From: Nocardioides daejeonensis
GTDB taxonomy: Bacteria > Actinomycetota > Actinomycetes > Propionibacteriales > Nocardioidaceae
DNA length: 64,000 bases
Assembly (NCBI RefSeq): GCF_003194585.1
Contig: NZ_QHKZ01000002.1
Coordinates: forward strand, 434,001 to 498,000
Direction: 5' to 3'
The position numbers and the translations under genes are program-made. Shown here piece by piece: positions 33,761 through 42,688 of this stretch (positions are counted from its first letter, which is position 1; each line of letters opens with the position of its first letter). The notes beneath the pieces were generated by a model that ran no database searches, had not been told where the DNA came from, and saw only the letters and a list, made by a program, of their open reading frames with translations.

Positions 33761-34200
33761 CGGCGCGCCTCGACGTAACGGCCGGTGGGGACGCGGTGCA
33801 CCGACTCGACGCGGAGGCTCGAACGACCACCGCCGAGCACCTCGGGCATCAACGGCAGCGCAACCTGGGTGCTGATGCGGACCGTGGCGACCGAACCGGG
33901 CGAGAGGCAGGGATGCGGAGCGCAGTCGATGGTGAGCTCGAACGGACCCTCGATCCCCTGGTCGCTGAGAGCGACGCGTGCTGCCTGCTGCGCGCGCTCG
34001 CGGCCCTGCGCCTCGTCCTCGGCCAACGTGAAGGCCCGACCGGCGGCCCGCGCCGCCGCGCTTGCCCCGAACGCGCCGCGCTGCACGTCGAAGACAGAGA
34101 TCAACAGGTAGACCAGCGGCACGAGCAGCAGGACGCCGAGCCACACGAACTCCAGGACGGCGTTGCCGGCCTCGCCCCGTGTCCGACGTTCCCGGCTCAC
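33757..34200 (-). CDS. TadE-like pilus protein
   Basis: 147 aa. RGEAGNAVLEFVWLGVLLLVPLVYLLISVFDVQRGAFGASAAARAAGRAF is the TadE signature: a Glu five or six residues into a single N-terminal helix, which may be processed as a pseudopilin. GTG 34200 overlaps the stop of the preceding gene (GTGA); the longer frame upstream is not supported. Two Cys (DCAPHPC) occur outside the helix. Confidence 0.85.
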   Translation of the reverse strand: MSRERRTRGEAGNAVLEFVWLGVLLLVPLVYLLISVFDVQRGAFGASAAARAAGRAFTLAEDEAQGRERAQQAARVALSDQGIEGPFELTIDCAPHPCLSPGSVATVRISTQVALPLMPEVLGGGRSSLRVESVHRVPTGRYVEARR

Positions 34201-34592
34201 GGGCGCTCCCGGATCGCGTGGCCCGTGACCACCAGCTCGACGTCCGGACCCCACAGGCCGAGGGTCGGCACCTCCGCACGGATGGTGACCTCGACGGCCG
34301 GTGCGCCCTCGATCCGCGCGAGCCGCGCTCGTACGTCCCGCGCGAACCGAGCGCTCAGCGCGCCACGGATCTGGTCGCGGGCATAGCGCTCACCGACCCC
34401 GGGCGTCGCGTCCGCCACCGCTGCCCGACGGGCTGCCTCGGAAGCGGCCGCCGTCAAGGTGTTGCGCACATGGAGGACCAGCGCCAGCTGCATCACGCCC
34501 AGCACCAGCGGCACCAGGATCACGACCACCAGGACGAAGTCGACGATCGCCGCGCCGCCCTCCGGATCAGCCCGTGACCTTCGCCAGTGCAT
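34197..34592 (-). CDS. TadE-like pilus protein
   Basis: 131 aa. PEGGAAIVDFVLVVVILVPLVLGVMQLALVLHVRNTLTAAASEAARRAA is a TadE-type membrane segment with an Asp in place of the more usual Glu after the cleavage-like Gly. ATG 34592 lies inside the end of the small pilin-like gene upstream (26-base overlap in another frame). It is followed by a second, different TadE-like gene, so the operon codes for two TadE-type minor pilins. Confidence 0.83.
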   Translation of the reverse strand: MHWRRSRADPEGGAAIVDFVLVVVILVPLVLGVMQLALVLHVRNTLTAAASEAARRAAVADATPGVGERYARDQIRGALSARFARDVRARLARIEGAPAVEVTIRAEVPTLGLWGPDVELVVTGHAIRERP

Positions 34593-34752
34593 CGCTGAGC
34601 AACGCCGTGAGCCGGCCGTCGGCGAACTCCCAGAGGCCACCGACCAGACCCGCGGTCATGACCGTGACCAGCACCCATCCTGGGACGTCGCCCCGCTCGT
34701 CGTCGGGCGGCGAGGAGAACCTCCACCAGACCGTCGCTATCTTGCGCATCAT
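34567..34752 (-). CDS. Short Flp-pilin-like protein (DUF4244 type)
   Basis: 61 aa. DERGDVPGWVLVTVMTAGLVGGLWEFADGRL fits the small pilin-like protein usually found between tadC and tadE in actinobacteria. The Gly before DVPGW could be a prepilin cleavage site. ATG 34752 (or ATG 34749) has AAGGAAG upstream. It is the best candidate in this operon for the major Tad/Flp pilin, though the Glu at position 5 of the mature protein, usual in Flp, is not clear. Confidence 0.78.
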   Translation of the reverse strand: MMRKIATVWWRFSSPPDDERGDVPGWVLVTVMTAGLVGGLWEFADGRLTALLSDALAKVTG

Positions 34753-34786
34753 CCCGAGACTTCCTTTCCCCGTCTGCCCGTCACGC

Positions 34787-35698
34787 TCATGCGGTGACGA
34801 ACGAAAGCCCCACCACGCCCGGCCAGAAGGCGACCAGGACGGTGGCAGGGAGAACCAGAAAGACGACCGGCACCATCATCAGCACCTCACGACGTGCCCC
34901 GGACTCGATCAGCTGGCGCCTCATCGCGTCGCGCACATCGCCCGCCTGCGCATGGAGCACGTCGGCCAAGGGGGTGCCACGCTCGACAGCCACGGCGATG
35001 GCGTCAGCGAACCGGCGGACCTCGGGCACACCGGTGCGCGCGGCAAGCGCGTCGAACGCCTGCGCCACCGGGGTCCCGGTGCGCACCTGCGCCAGCACCG
35101 CTGCCAGTTCGACGGCGAGCTCGCCGCGACTGCACCGCACCACACGGTCGAGAGCAGCGGTGGTGCCCTCACCTGCAGCGACGCTCAGTGCCAACAGTTC
35201 CGAGATCGCCGGCAGCTCCGCCAGGATGCGGCGTTCGCGGCGACGCACCTGGGCGGTGAGGCGGTTGTCGCGCAGCAACACCCCGAACACGAACGCCGCG
35301 CTGCAGAGGAACAGTGCTCCCAGCACGGAGGCCTCGCCCGTGGTTGCGCGCAGGATCGAGAGCGCCGCGACCGACGCGAACGCCACGAGTCCCCACGCGA
35401 CCTGCTCCACCCGGAGGTCGTGCACGCTTCGTTCTCCCCCCAACCGGGCGAGGCGGCGGCGTACCGAGACGGAGCCACCCACCATCCGGTCCACGACGTC
35501 GGCCGCGCGGCGCAGCAGGTCGGCTCGCGCGTCGGACGGAGCGCCTGGTGCGCCTCCCCACCCAGGAAGGTCGCGCAAGTAGGGCAGCACCCGCGTCGCC
35601 GGGTCGAGCCGGCGGGAGGACCCGAGCGACCGAACAGCCAGCAACAGTCCGGTCGCGCAGAGCCCACCGACCGCGCCGCCCACCAGTGCCGCGCTCAC
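34787..35698 (-). CDS. Tad secretion inner-membrane protein TadC
   Basis: 303 aa GspF-family platform protein. The T2SSF domain lies at about 140-290 (RRILAELPAISELLALSVAAGEGTTAALDRV and TPVAQAFDALAARTGVPEVRRFADAIAVAVERGTPLADVL), with a C-terminal pair of helices (VLMMVPVVFLVLPATVLVAFWPGVVGLS). It partners TadB to form the membrane platform for pilus assembly. GTG 35698 overlaps the TadB stop codon (GTGA). Confidence 0.88.
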   Translation of the reverse strand: MSAALVGGAVGGLCATGLLLAVRSLGSSRRLDPATRVLPYLRDLPGWGGAPGAPSDARADLLRRAADVVDRMVGGSVSVRRRLARLGGERSVHDLRVEQVAWGLVAFASVAALSILRATTGEASVLGALFLCSAAFVFGVLLRDNRLTAQVRRRERRILAELPAISELLALSVAAGEGTTAALDRVVRCSRGELAVELAAVLAQVRTGTPVAQAFDALAARTGVPEVRRFADAIAVAVERGTPLADVLHAQAGDVRDAMRRQLIESGARREVLMMVPVVFLVLPATVLVAFWPGVVGLSFVTA

Positions 35699-36549
35699 CC
35701 GAGCACCCGTCGCTCTGCAGGCAGCCGCCCGATCCGCATCATCACGGCATAGGCGACGACGCAGCAACCGGCCGCCAGGAGCAGCACGACCGCGCCACCA
35801 GGAGTGCCGAATGCTCGCACCGCATCGGTCTGCGCGCTCATCATCAGCAGGATCGCCCAGGGCGCGGAGACGGCCAGCCGAGCAGCGTTCACCGCCCATG
35901 CCTGGCGGGACTCCAGCTCCGCACGGATCCGCTCGTCGTCACGCAGGTGGCCCGAGAGGTTGCGGAGCAAGCGACCGAGATCTCCGCCTCCGACTGCTCG
36001 GGCCACCCGCAGGCCCTCGACGACCCGGTCGCCCACCGGGTCCGACAACTGCTCCTTGAGTGCATCGAGCGCCACGTCGAAACGGCCGGTGGTCTGGTAG
36101 TGTCGGGCAAAGCCTGCGAAGACCGGTCGGAGCGACTCCGGACCCCGATCGGCCAACGCAGCAAGGGATTCCGGCAACGAGAGTCCGGCACGGACGCCGG
36201 AGGCGAGGCTGTCGACCACCTCCGGCCAGACCTGCGCGAACTCACGTTGGCGACGTCGAGCCCGGCCTGAGACCAACGCGACCGGCAGGCTCCCGGCGAT
36301 GGCCGCGAAGACAGCGGCTACCGGCGGCGTCGACGTGACCGCCAGCATCACGACGAACGCCAGCAGAGCAAGCACCAGGCAGGCGCATCCCAGGGCCCGC
36401 GGGCTGAACCGCCCGAGGCCCGCACGGGCGAGCAGGTCGGCAGTGCGCGACGGTCGCGGCCCTGCCGAGCGGGACGATCGCGGCACCGAGCAGGAGAGCC
36501 AGATCAGGAGCAGGCCCGCCCCAGCCACCAGACCGACAGCGGCACCCAT
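35695..36549 (-). CDS. Tad secretion inner-membrane protein TadB
   Basis: 284 aa GspF-family protein. Two N-terminal helices, a T2SSF domain (RRRQREFAQVWPEVVDSLASGVRAGLSLPESLAALADRGPE, and DPVGDRVVEGLRVARAVGGGDLGRLLRNLSGHL), then two C-terminal helices. ATG 36549 shares one base with the stop of the ATPase gene (TGATG). TadB and TadC together form the inner-membrane platform moved by the TadA ATPase. Confidence 0.88.
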   Translation of the reverse strand: MGAAVGLVAGAGLLLIWLSCSVPRSSRSAGPRPSRTADLLARAGLGRFSPRALGCACLVLALLAFVVMLAVTSTPPVAAVFAAIAGSLPVALVSGRARRRQREFAQVWPEVVDSLASGVRAGLSLPESLAALADRGPESLRPVFAGFARHYQTTGRFDVALDALKEQLSDPVGDRVVEGLRVARAVGGGDLGRLLRNLSGHLRDDERIRAELESRQAWAVNAARLAVSAPWAILLMMSAQTDAVRAFGTPGGAVVLLLAAGCCVVAYAVMMRIGRLPAERRVLG

Positions 36550-37796
36550 CAACGGCCGCCGTTGAGCAACGCGTGCACGTCGATGCCGACCCGCGAGAAC
36601 TGTTCGAGCCGCGGGGGCAGGCCCGCGCGGCGTACCAGCTCCTCGTGCGGACGTTCGAAGATCGCCTCGGTCTCGACCACTCCTGACTCCGCACGGCCGG
36701 GAACGCCGACGATCTCCATCACGCGCCTCGCGCCCGCCGGGTCGAGCGCCAGATGGACGACAAGGTCCACGCTGGCAGCGACCGTCGGCTGCACGAACGC
36801 GGCCGAGATGTTCTCCCCCGCCAGCAACGGAAGGGTGCACATCTTCACCAGCGCCTCACGGGCGGAGTTGGCATGCAGCGTGCACATGCCCGGCAGTCCG
36901 GCGTTCAGAGCCAACAGCAGGTCAAGACACTCCTCGGAGCGAACCTCTCCGACGATGATCCGGCTCGGCCGCATCCGCAGGCTCTCTTTGACCAGGTCAC
37001 GCAACCGCACCTCGCCAGTGCCCTCCAGGCCCGCCTGCCTGGTCTGGAGTGGAACCCAGTCGGGATGCGAGAACCTCAGCTCGAAGACCTCCTCCGCGGA
37101 GATCACCCGGTCCCCACCGGGGATCGCCGCGGCGAGGCAGTTCAGCATGGTCGTCTTGCCGCTCTGCGTCCCGCCCGTTACGAGGATGTTGAGACCGGCC
37201 CGCACCGAGGCGCTCAGGAAGGACGCCGCCGCCTCGGTCAGCGTGCCGAGCTCGACCAACGTGTCGAGCCGTGCGGCACGCATCGTGTGCTTGCGGATGT
37301 TCACGGCCGTGAAGCCACGGGAGATGCCGGCCAGCGCGACGTGTAACCGGTGCCCCTCCGGCAGGAGAGCATCGACGAACGGCTGCGAGAGATCGACGCG
37401 CCGCCCGCTCGACTTGAGCATCCTCTCGACCAGCTCGTCGACCTCCTCGGCGGTGAGCACCGTGTTGGTGAGCTCGTGCCTGCCTGCGCGGGCGACGAAG
37501 ACGCGGCTCGGCTCGTTGATCCACACCTCCTCCACGGTCGGATCGTCCAGATAGGGCTGCAAGGACCCGAACCCGGCGACTCGGGCCATCAGCTCCACCA
37601 CCATGGCGGCAGGGTCCGACAGCGAGGCGACCTGACCGGTCAGGCTCAGTCGGTCGTGGTCGGCGACCACCTGCTCCACGATGCGGCGTACCGCGTCGAC
37701 CTGCGCCTGGGGGTCGAGCCGCTCGCGGCGTACCTGCTCGCGCACCCGCGCGTCGAGCAGCACCACCTCTGCGGGCGCGCCGACAGACAGCGACAT
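36549..37796 (-). CDS. Tad/CpaF secretion ATPase TadA
   Basis: 415 aa. Walker A is GGTQSGKTTML, the Asp box is around ISAEEVFELRF, Walker B is RIIVGEVRSEECLDLLLALNAG and the His box is GMCTLHANSAREAL. The protein powers assembly of Tad pili. ATG 37796 has AAAGGA nine bases upstream; the longer frame upstream is not coding. It is the first gene of the operon. The usual actinobacterial partner tadZ (cpaE/ssd) is not upstream; a 214-base spacer and a divergent lipoprotein gene come next. Confidence 0.94.
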   Translation of the reverse strand: MSLSVGAPAEVVLLDARVREQVRRERLDPQAQVDAVRRIVEQVVADHDRLSLTGQVASLSDPAAMVVELMARVAGFGSLQPYLDDPTVEEVWINEPSRVFVARAGRHELTNTVLTAEEVDELVERMLKSSGRRVDLSQPFVDALLPEGHRLHVALAGISRGFTAVNIRKHTMRAARLDTLVELGTLTEAAASFLSASVRAGLNILVTGGTQSGKTTMLNCLAAAIPGGDRVISAEEVFELRFSHPDWVPLQTRQAGLEGTGEVRLRDLVKESLRMRPSRIIVGEVRSEECLDLLLALNAGLPGMCTLHANSAREALVKMCTLPLLAGENISAAFVQPTVAASVDLVVHLALDPAGARRVMEIVGVPGRAESGVVETEAIFERPHEELVRRAGLPPRLEQFSRVGIDVHALLNGGR

Positions 37797-38010
37797 GGAC
37801 CGATCCTTTCCCGAGAATGCGGATCCTGCCGTCAGTTGTATGTGGAGTGGGTGCGTTTGTCCATGGTTGCGCCGCCTTCTGTGGACAGACGGGAATCTGC
37901 CCGCGGTCGTCGACGCCCCCTCGCCCGGCCGAATGAGGACACCTGCCCCTGTCTCCCGGGCCGCACGCAGGGCGACGCTGGCGCCTCCGAAACACGAGAG
38001 GACCACTGTC

Positions 38011-38535
38011 ATGAAGTCACTGCGGGTCGTAGCCGCCAGCGCCGTCGTCGTCACGGCGCTCTTCACCGGAGCATGCGACGACGACTCCAAGGACGCCAAG
38101 AAGGACGCTGCCCCGGCCACCACCGACGCGGGCGACGCCGACGATCTGGACGGTCTCGACACCCAGCAGAACAGCGATGAGCGGCTCGAGACCGGACTCC
38201 CCGAGGAATGCTTGGAGCCGTTCCCCTTCGCCTTCGGCGAACCGGACCTGGGCGAGGTCGAGATGCTCCCCGAGGAGTGGCCCGAGCCACCCGTCGAGGC
38301 GGTGCTGTGCAGCACCTCCGGCACCGTCGGCGAGTCGATCGAGACCGCGGACTACGCCACCGACGCCGACCCCGAGGAGGTGCTGGCGGCGTACCTCGAG
38401 GCCCTGGCCGCCTACTCTCCCGAGCGCACCACGGTCGCCGAGCTCGGCCGCGACGTGATCGACGGGCAGGCCGGCGACGTGTGGTTCCGTGTCGACGCCG
38501 AGCCGGGCAGGTTCACCCTCACGTTCAGTCACTGA
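38011..38535 (+). CDS. Exported acidic lipoprotein, unknown function
   Basis: 174 aa. Lipobox LFTGAC with Cys22, then a long Asp/Lys/Ala linker. The mature domain is strongly acidic and has two Cys (EECLEPF, VLCSTSG). No family was recognised. ATG 38011 has AGAGGA nine bases upstream. It is divergent from the Tad operon and 28 bases before the second histidine kinase gene, so it could be part of that sensing unit, but this is a guess. Confidence 0.8.
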   Translation: MKSLRVVAASAVVVTALFTGACDDDSKDAKKDAAPATTDAGDADDLDGLDTQQNSDERLETGLPEECLEPFPFAFGEPDLGEVEMLPEEWPEPPVEAVLCSTSGTVGESIETADYATDADPEEVLAAYLEALAAYSPERTTVAELGRDVIDGQAGDVWFRVDAEPGRFTLTFSH

Positions 38536-38563
38536 TGTCGGCCCTCTCCGACACCATCGCGCC

Positions 38564-40588
38564 ATGGCGAACCCGCACTCCGCAGCGCGACCAGGCTGGG
38601 CTGTCATCGTCGGCAGCCTGGCCTGGGTGCTCTGCCTCGGGGCGCTCGCGCTCCTGCTGCTGAGCGAGGATCCCTTCCCTGCCGACGCGCACTACTACCA
38701 GAGCCGGGAGTACTTCACGCTGCATGTCGTCACCGGAATCACCTCCGGCACCGCGGCCACGATCGTCCTGGCCCGCAGCATCCACCCGGCAGGGGTGGTC
38801 GCGGCGGTCATCGCCCTCTGCTTCGCCACCTCCGCGTTCAGCCTCGGCTGGGCGTTCGTCGCGGCGGAGCGAGGCTGGCCGGGCGTCGGCCTCGCCGTGC
38901 ACGGGTTCGCCGGCGCCTCCCAGCCCGGCGTCTTCGTGGCGATGGCCGTGCTGCCCTGGGTGATCCGGCGCGACCCACCCGCGGACGGGCCGCGACGCGC
39001 GGTGATCGGGATCGGGACGTGCGCCGTGCTGCTCCTCACCCTCGTCGCCGTCACACAGCAGCAGGACGGCGCACCCACCAACCCGTTGGCCGGCATGCCC
39101 GGCAGCCCCGCACCACCGGTGTGGACGATCCTCTCGCTCTTCGTGACCTGTCTGGTGGTCGGTGCTCTCGGCCTCGCCGACCTCGTGCTCGGCTGGCGGC
39201 GCGGGCACCAGGGCGACGGCCGGGCTCTGGCCTTCCTCGTCGCAGGCACCGCGGTGCTGCTCGCCACCATCGGGCTGGTGCAGTTCCTGCCCGCGCACCC
39301 GGTGTGGGCCGTGCTGCCCGTCCCCTTGCTCTTCCTCGGCCAGACGATCGTCTCCCTCTCCGTCGTGGTGCTCACCCTCGGCACCTGGGATCTCGACTCG
39401 GGGCGCGGCGTACCGCGCGCTGCCACGGGGGCGCTGCTGGCCGGCCTCGCCGCTCTGCTCTACCTGCTCCTCGTGACCGCCGCCGAGCACCTCCTCGGCG
39501 TCGACCCCGTTCCGGCCGGCCTGGGCGCCGTCCTCGTACTCACCCTGGTGCTGCATCCACTGCGCCATTCACTGCAGCGCTGGGTCGACCACCTGCTGCT
39601 CGGCGCCGCCGCCGAGCCGACGGCACTCGTGGCCAGCGTCGGCCGCCGACTCAGCGAGCACACCGCCGACGAGGTCCTCCCCCACCTCGCGGACAACCTC
39701 CGGAGCAGCCTGCGCCTGGGCACCGTCGAGATCGCGCCGTACGCCGGAGCCCCGGTCCGCTCCCAGGCCGCGGACAACACGGATCTCCCCGCCACAGGCT
39801 CCGAGGAGCATGCGGTGCCGCTCGTCATCGGCTCCCGCGCCGTCGGCGACCTCCGGATCCGGCCGCGTCCCGGACGGACCGTCGCGCCGGCCACCCTGGA
39901 CGCGTTGGCCCAGAGCGCCGCGCTGGTCGCGGCAGCGGTGGATCTGGCCGCCACCAACCAGCGGCTGCGCGACGCCTCCAGCCGCCTCGTCGAGGTCCGC
40001 CACGAGGAGCGGCGCATGCTGCGCCGCGAGCTCCACGACGGTCTCGGGCCGGCACTCGCCGGCGTCGCCCTCGGCCTGGCGGCTGCCCAACGGCGGATCG
40101 CACACGACCCGGGAGGCACCGCCGGGCTGTTGGAGGAGCTCCGCGAGGAGGTCACCGGACGCATCGACGACGTGCGCACCCTGGCGCGCGCCGTGCTGCC
40201 ACCGGCACTCGACGACGGCGACCTTGCCGCGGCACTCGACACGCTGGCAACGCGCTTCCGCGGCGCAGGCATGAGAGTCGAGGTGCGATGTGGAGCAGCC
40301 GATCTGGCGACGCCCACCCAGGTCGCCCTCTACCAGGTCACTGCCGAGGCCCTGCTCAACGCCCACCGCCACGGTCGGGCGCGAACGGTGGTCGTCGACG
40401 TGGGCCGGTCGCTCGACGGACTGGTGCTGGAGATCACCGACGACGGGGTCGGCATCGACACGAACTCGAGCTCGACCGGCGTCGGCCTGCAATCGATGCG
40501 CGAGCGTGCCGACGCTCTCTCCGCCACCCTGACCGTCGGCCCCAACGCCCCGGGGCCAGGATCCTTCGTGAGGATGCACCTGCCATGA
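38564..40588 (+). CDS. Membrane sensor histidine kinase (NarL/DesK type, HisKA_3)
   Basis: 674 aa. About nine membrane helices fill residues 12-335. A GAF-like linker leads to RHEERRMLRRELHDGLGPALAG with the phosphorylated His near 480, and then the HATPase domain (NAHRHGRA, DDGVGIDT, GVGLQSMRERAD). The cytoplasmic half resembles the kinase at 26-28 kb almost residue by residue around the His, but the membrane half is different, so it should sense another signal. The ATG 38564 has no strong ribosome-binding site. Its stop overlaps the start of the response regulator gene (ATGA). Confidence 0.92.
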   Translation: MANPHSAARPGWAVIVGSLAWVLCLGALALLLLSEDPFPADAHYYQSREYFTLHVVTGITSGTAATIVLARSIHPAGVVAAVIALCFATSAFSLGWAFVAAERGWPGVGLAVHGFAGASQPGVFVAMAVLPWVIRRDPPADGPRRAVIGIGTCAVLLLTLVAVTQQQDGAPTNPLAGMPGSPAPPVWTILSLFVTCLVVGALGLADLVLGWRRGHQGDGRALAFLVAGTAVLLATIGLVQFLPAHPVWAVLPVPLLFLGQTIVSLSVVVLTLGTWDLDSGRGVPRAATGALLAGLAALLYLLLVTAAEHLLGVDPVPAGLGAVLVLTLVLHPLRHSLQRWVDHLLLGAAAEPTALVASVGRRLSEHTADEVLPHLADNLRSSLRLGTVEIAPYAGAPVRSQAADNTDLPATGSEEHAVPLVIGSRAVGDLRIRPRPGRTVAPATLDALAQSAALVAAAVDLAATNQRLRDASSRLVEVRHEERRMLRRELHDGLGPALAGVALGLAAAQRRIAHDPGGTAGLLEELREEVTGRIDDVRTLARAVLPPALDDGDLAAALDTLATRFRGAGMRVEVRCGAADLATPTQVALYQVTAEALLNAHRHGRARTVVVDVGRSLDGLVLEITDDGVGIDTNSSSTGVGLQSMRERADALSATLTVGPNAPGPGSFVRMHLP

Positions 40589-41241
40589 CAGCACCCGAGA
40601 TCCGCGTCGTCGTCGTCGACGACCACCCGGTCTTCCGGATCGGCCTCAGCGCCCTGGTCGACGAGCTGCCCGGCATGCGGGTTGTGGGCCAAGCAAGCAG
40701 CCAGGAGGAGGCGGTCGAGGTCACCCTGGGCCTTGCCCCCGACGTCGTGGTGATGGACCTCGACCTCGGGCCAGGCTCCGGCGCCGACGCCACCCGGGAC
40801 CTGCTGGCCGCCCGGCCCGGGACGGGCGTGCTGGTGCTGACCATGTTCGGCGACGACGACGCGCTCTTCGCTGCTGTTCGCGCAGGCGCTCGGGGCTACC
40901 TGCTCAAGGGCGCTGAGCCGGCGGAGCTGGAGCGCGCCCTGCGCGCCGTCGCCGACGGCGCGGTGATGCTGGGCCCGCAGGTCGCGGCCCGCGCGGTCTC
41001 CTACCTGACCGGCGCGCAGGGGGTGCGGACGGGCCCGTTCGCCGAGCTCACCGACCGGGAGCGGGACGTCCTCGAGCTCTTGGCACGCGGGCACGACAAC
41101 GCCACGATCGCCCGCCGCCTCGTGGTGACCAGCAAGACGGTGCGCAACTACGTCTACGCCATCAGCACCAAGCTGGGCGTGCCGGACCGCTCCGCCCTGA
41201 TCGTCAAGGCCCGGGACGCGGGCATCGGCGTACAGCCTTGA
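40585..41241 (+). CDS. NarL/LuxR-family response regulator
   Basis: 218 aa. Receiver domain with Asp pair in VVVDDHPVF, phospho-acceptor Asp in VVVMDLDLGPGSG, Thr in LVLTMFGDD and Lys in GYLLKGAEP, followed by a LuxR-type helix-turn-helix (LTDRERDVLELLARGHDNATIARRLVVTSKTVRNYVYAISTKLGV). It is the partner of the kinase with which its ATG overlaps. The receiver is alike in sequence to that of the SARP-receiver fusion at 28 kb (VDDHPVFR, GASGYLLK), which supports a shared origin of the two systems. Confidence 0.94.
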   Translation: MTAPEIRVVVVDDHPVFRIGLSALVDELPGMRVVGQASSQEEAVEVTLGLAPDVVVMDLDLGPGSGADATRDLLAARPGTGVLVLTMFGDDDALFAAVRAGARGYLLKGAEPAELERALRAVADGAVMLGPQVAARAVSYLTGAQGVRTGPFAELTDRERDVLELLARGHDNATIARRLVVTSKTVRNYVYAISTKLGVPDRSALIVKARDAGIGVQP

Positions 41242-41320
41242 CCACCTGTTGCAGGTGCCCGGCCAATCGAGGACCAGCGTCCCTGGCACCAGGGACACGC
41301 CGCCCGGAAGGGTGCCGAGC

Positions 41321-42025
41321 ATGAACACTTCTGCACCCCAGCCGGCCGCGACCCGACCGGCCGACACCCAGCCGGCGCGCTCCGGTCCGTGGCCGCTCTG
41401 GGCGGTCGTCGCGGGCGGACTCGGCCTCGCCGCCACCGTCATCTTCGACAGCCGTGCTGACGGCCCCGGCAACGAGCACACCGTGAACGTCTCCGACATG
41501 GCCGGCCTCGACCACGTCCCGTTCCGGATCGGCGGCATGATCGGCTACCTGGCCGTCGCCGCGCTGCTCGTGCTTGCCGCGGTCTGGCACCGCCGGGTCA
41601 CGCAGCGCTTCACCTGGTCCCTCGGCGCTCCGCTGGTCGGCTTCGGGCTGGTCGCCGCGGCAGCGGCCCTGAGCCTGGCCTACGGCTGGAAGGCCGCATT
41701 GGGCAACTACATGCACGGCGGGGTCGAGGAGGGCACCTACGACGACCCCGGCCTCTACGTCTACTACGTCATGAACGACTTCAGCCCCTTCATCGGCTGG
41801 GTCCCGGTCGCAGCCGCCCTGCTCGGTCTGGGCTGGATGGGCATCCGCGAGAAGCTGCTGCCGCGCGGGATGGGCTCCTTCTGCGGCGGCCTCGGCATCC
41901 TGCTCTTCGGGGCCGTCGCCGTCACCGGCGTGCCCGGCCTGCCGTTCGCCGCCGCACTCGGCCTCGCTGTCGCCGGCCTCTGGCTGACCATCGCGCGCTG
42001 CCCGATCACGCGCGAAGGCGACTAG
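41321..42025 (+). CDS. Multi-pass membrane protein, unknown function
   Basis: 234 aa with about six membrane helices (WAVVAGGLGLAATVIF, IGYLAVAALLVLAAVW, LVGFGLVAAAAALSLAYG, FIGWVPVAAALLGLGWMGI, FCGGLGILLFGAVAVTGV, AAALGLAVAGLWLTIA). The HTVNVSDMAGLDHVPFRIGG loop and the YMHGGVEEGTYDDPGLYVYYVMNDF loop are long and acidic. No family was recognised. ATG 41321 follows AAGGGTGCCGAG. It lies 80 bases past the response regulator gene and could be one of its targets. Confidence 0.75.
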   Translation: MNTSAPQPAATRPADTQPARSGPWPLWAVVAGGLGLAATVIFDSRADGPGNEHTVNVSDMAGLDHVPFRIGGMIGYLAVAALLVLAAVWHRRVTQRFTWSLGAPLVGFGLVAAAAALSLAYGWKAALGNYMHGGVEEGTYDDPGLYVYYVMNDFSPFIGWVPVAAALLGLGWMGIREKLLPRGMGSFCGGLGILLFGAVAVTGVPGLPFAAALGLAVAGLWLTIARCPITREGD

Positions 42026-42058
42026 GCCGGGGTGGAAACGGCTTAGCACCACCAGGCT

Positions 42059-42100
42059 CTTCCCGACCGGGGGCGCACGGGGGCGTTACCGGTCGGGAAG
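42059..42100. promoter_or_regulatory. 12-bp hairpin in the leader of the UPF0114 gene
   Basis: CTTCCCGACCGG (42059-42070) pairs exactly with CCGGTCGGGAAG (42089-42100) across 18 bases that contain GGGGGCGCACGGGGGCG. It lies 34 bases after one stop and 40 bases before the next start. With no T-run after it, it may be a terminator for the upstream gene or a leader structure. Confidence 0.55.
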
Positions 42101-42139
42101 AATGCACGGGCACGTGATCCCGCGACTCGAAGGCCCCCG

Positions 42140-42679
42140 ATGACCTCCACCGAGCGACCGCCCACCCCACCGAGCAACACCCTGACCGCCGTGATCGGCT
42201 CCACCATCTTCGTGAGCCGCTGGCTCCAGGCACCGCTGTACCTCGGCCTGATCGTGGCCCAGGCGGTCTATGTCGCCCTCTTCTGGAAGGACCTGATCCA
42301 CCTCATCCAGGAGTTCAACCACCTGGGCGAGGAGGACATCATGCTGATCGTCCTCGGCCTCGTCGACGTGGTGATGATCGCCAACCTGCTGATCATGGTG
42401 ATCATCGGCGGCTACGAGACGTTCGTCTCCCGCATCAACATGCGGGGCCACCGTGACGAGCCGGAGTGGCTCTCCCACGTCAACCCCAACGTGCTCAAGG
42501 TGAAGCTGGCGATGTCGATCATCGGCATCTCCTCGATCCACCTGCTCAAGACCTTCATCGAGGCCCACCACATCGAGCCCGAAGTGATGATGTGGCAGAC
42601 GATCATCCACATGGCCTTCATCGCCTCGGCGATCGGTCTGGCCTGGATCGACAAGATCAGCGGTACCAGCGACCACTGA
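42140..42679 (+). CDS. UPF0114 (YqhA) family membrane protein
   Basis: 179 aa. SRWLQAPLYLGLIVAQAVYVALFWKDL, EEDIMLIVLGLVDVVMIANLLIMVIIGGYETFVS and LKVKLAMSIIGISSIHLLKTFIEAH match the well-kept YqhA/UPF0114 pattern, with four helices. The role is unknown. A strong hairpin lies just upstream of the ATG. The convergent small protein gene ends nine bases past the stop codon. Confidence 0.9.
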   Translation: MTSTERPPTPPSNTLTAVIGSTIFVSRWLQAPLYLGLIVAQAVYVALFWKDLIHLIQEFNHLGEEDIMLIVLGLVDVVMIANLLIMVIIGGYETFVSRINMRGHRDEPEWLSHVNPNVLKVKLAMSIIGISSIHLLKTFIEAHHIEPEVMMWQTIIHMAFIASAIGLAWIDKISGTSDH

Positions 42680-42688
42680 GCCCGGCTG

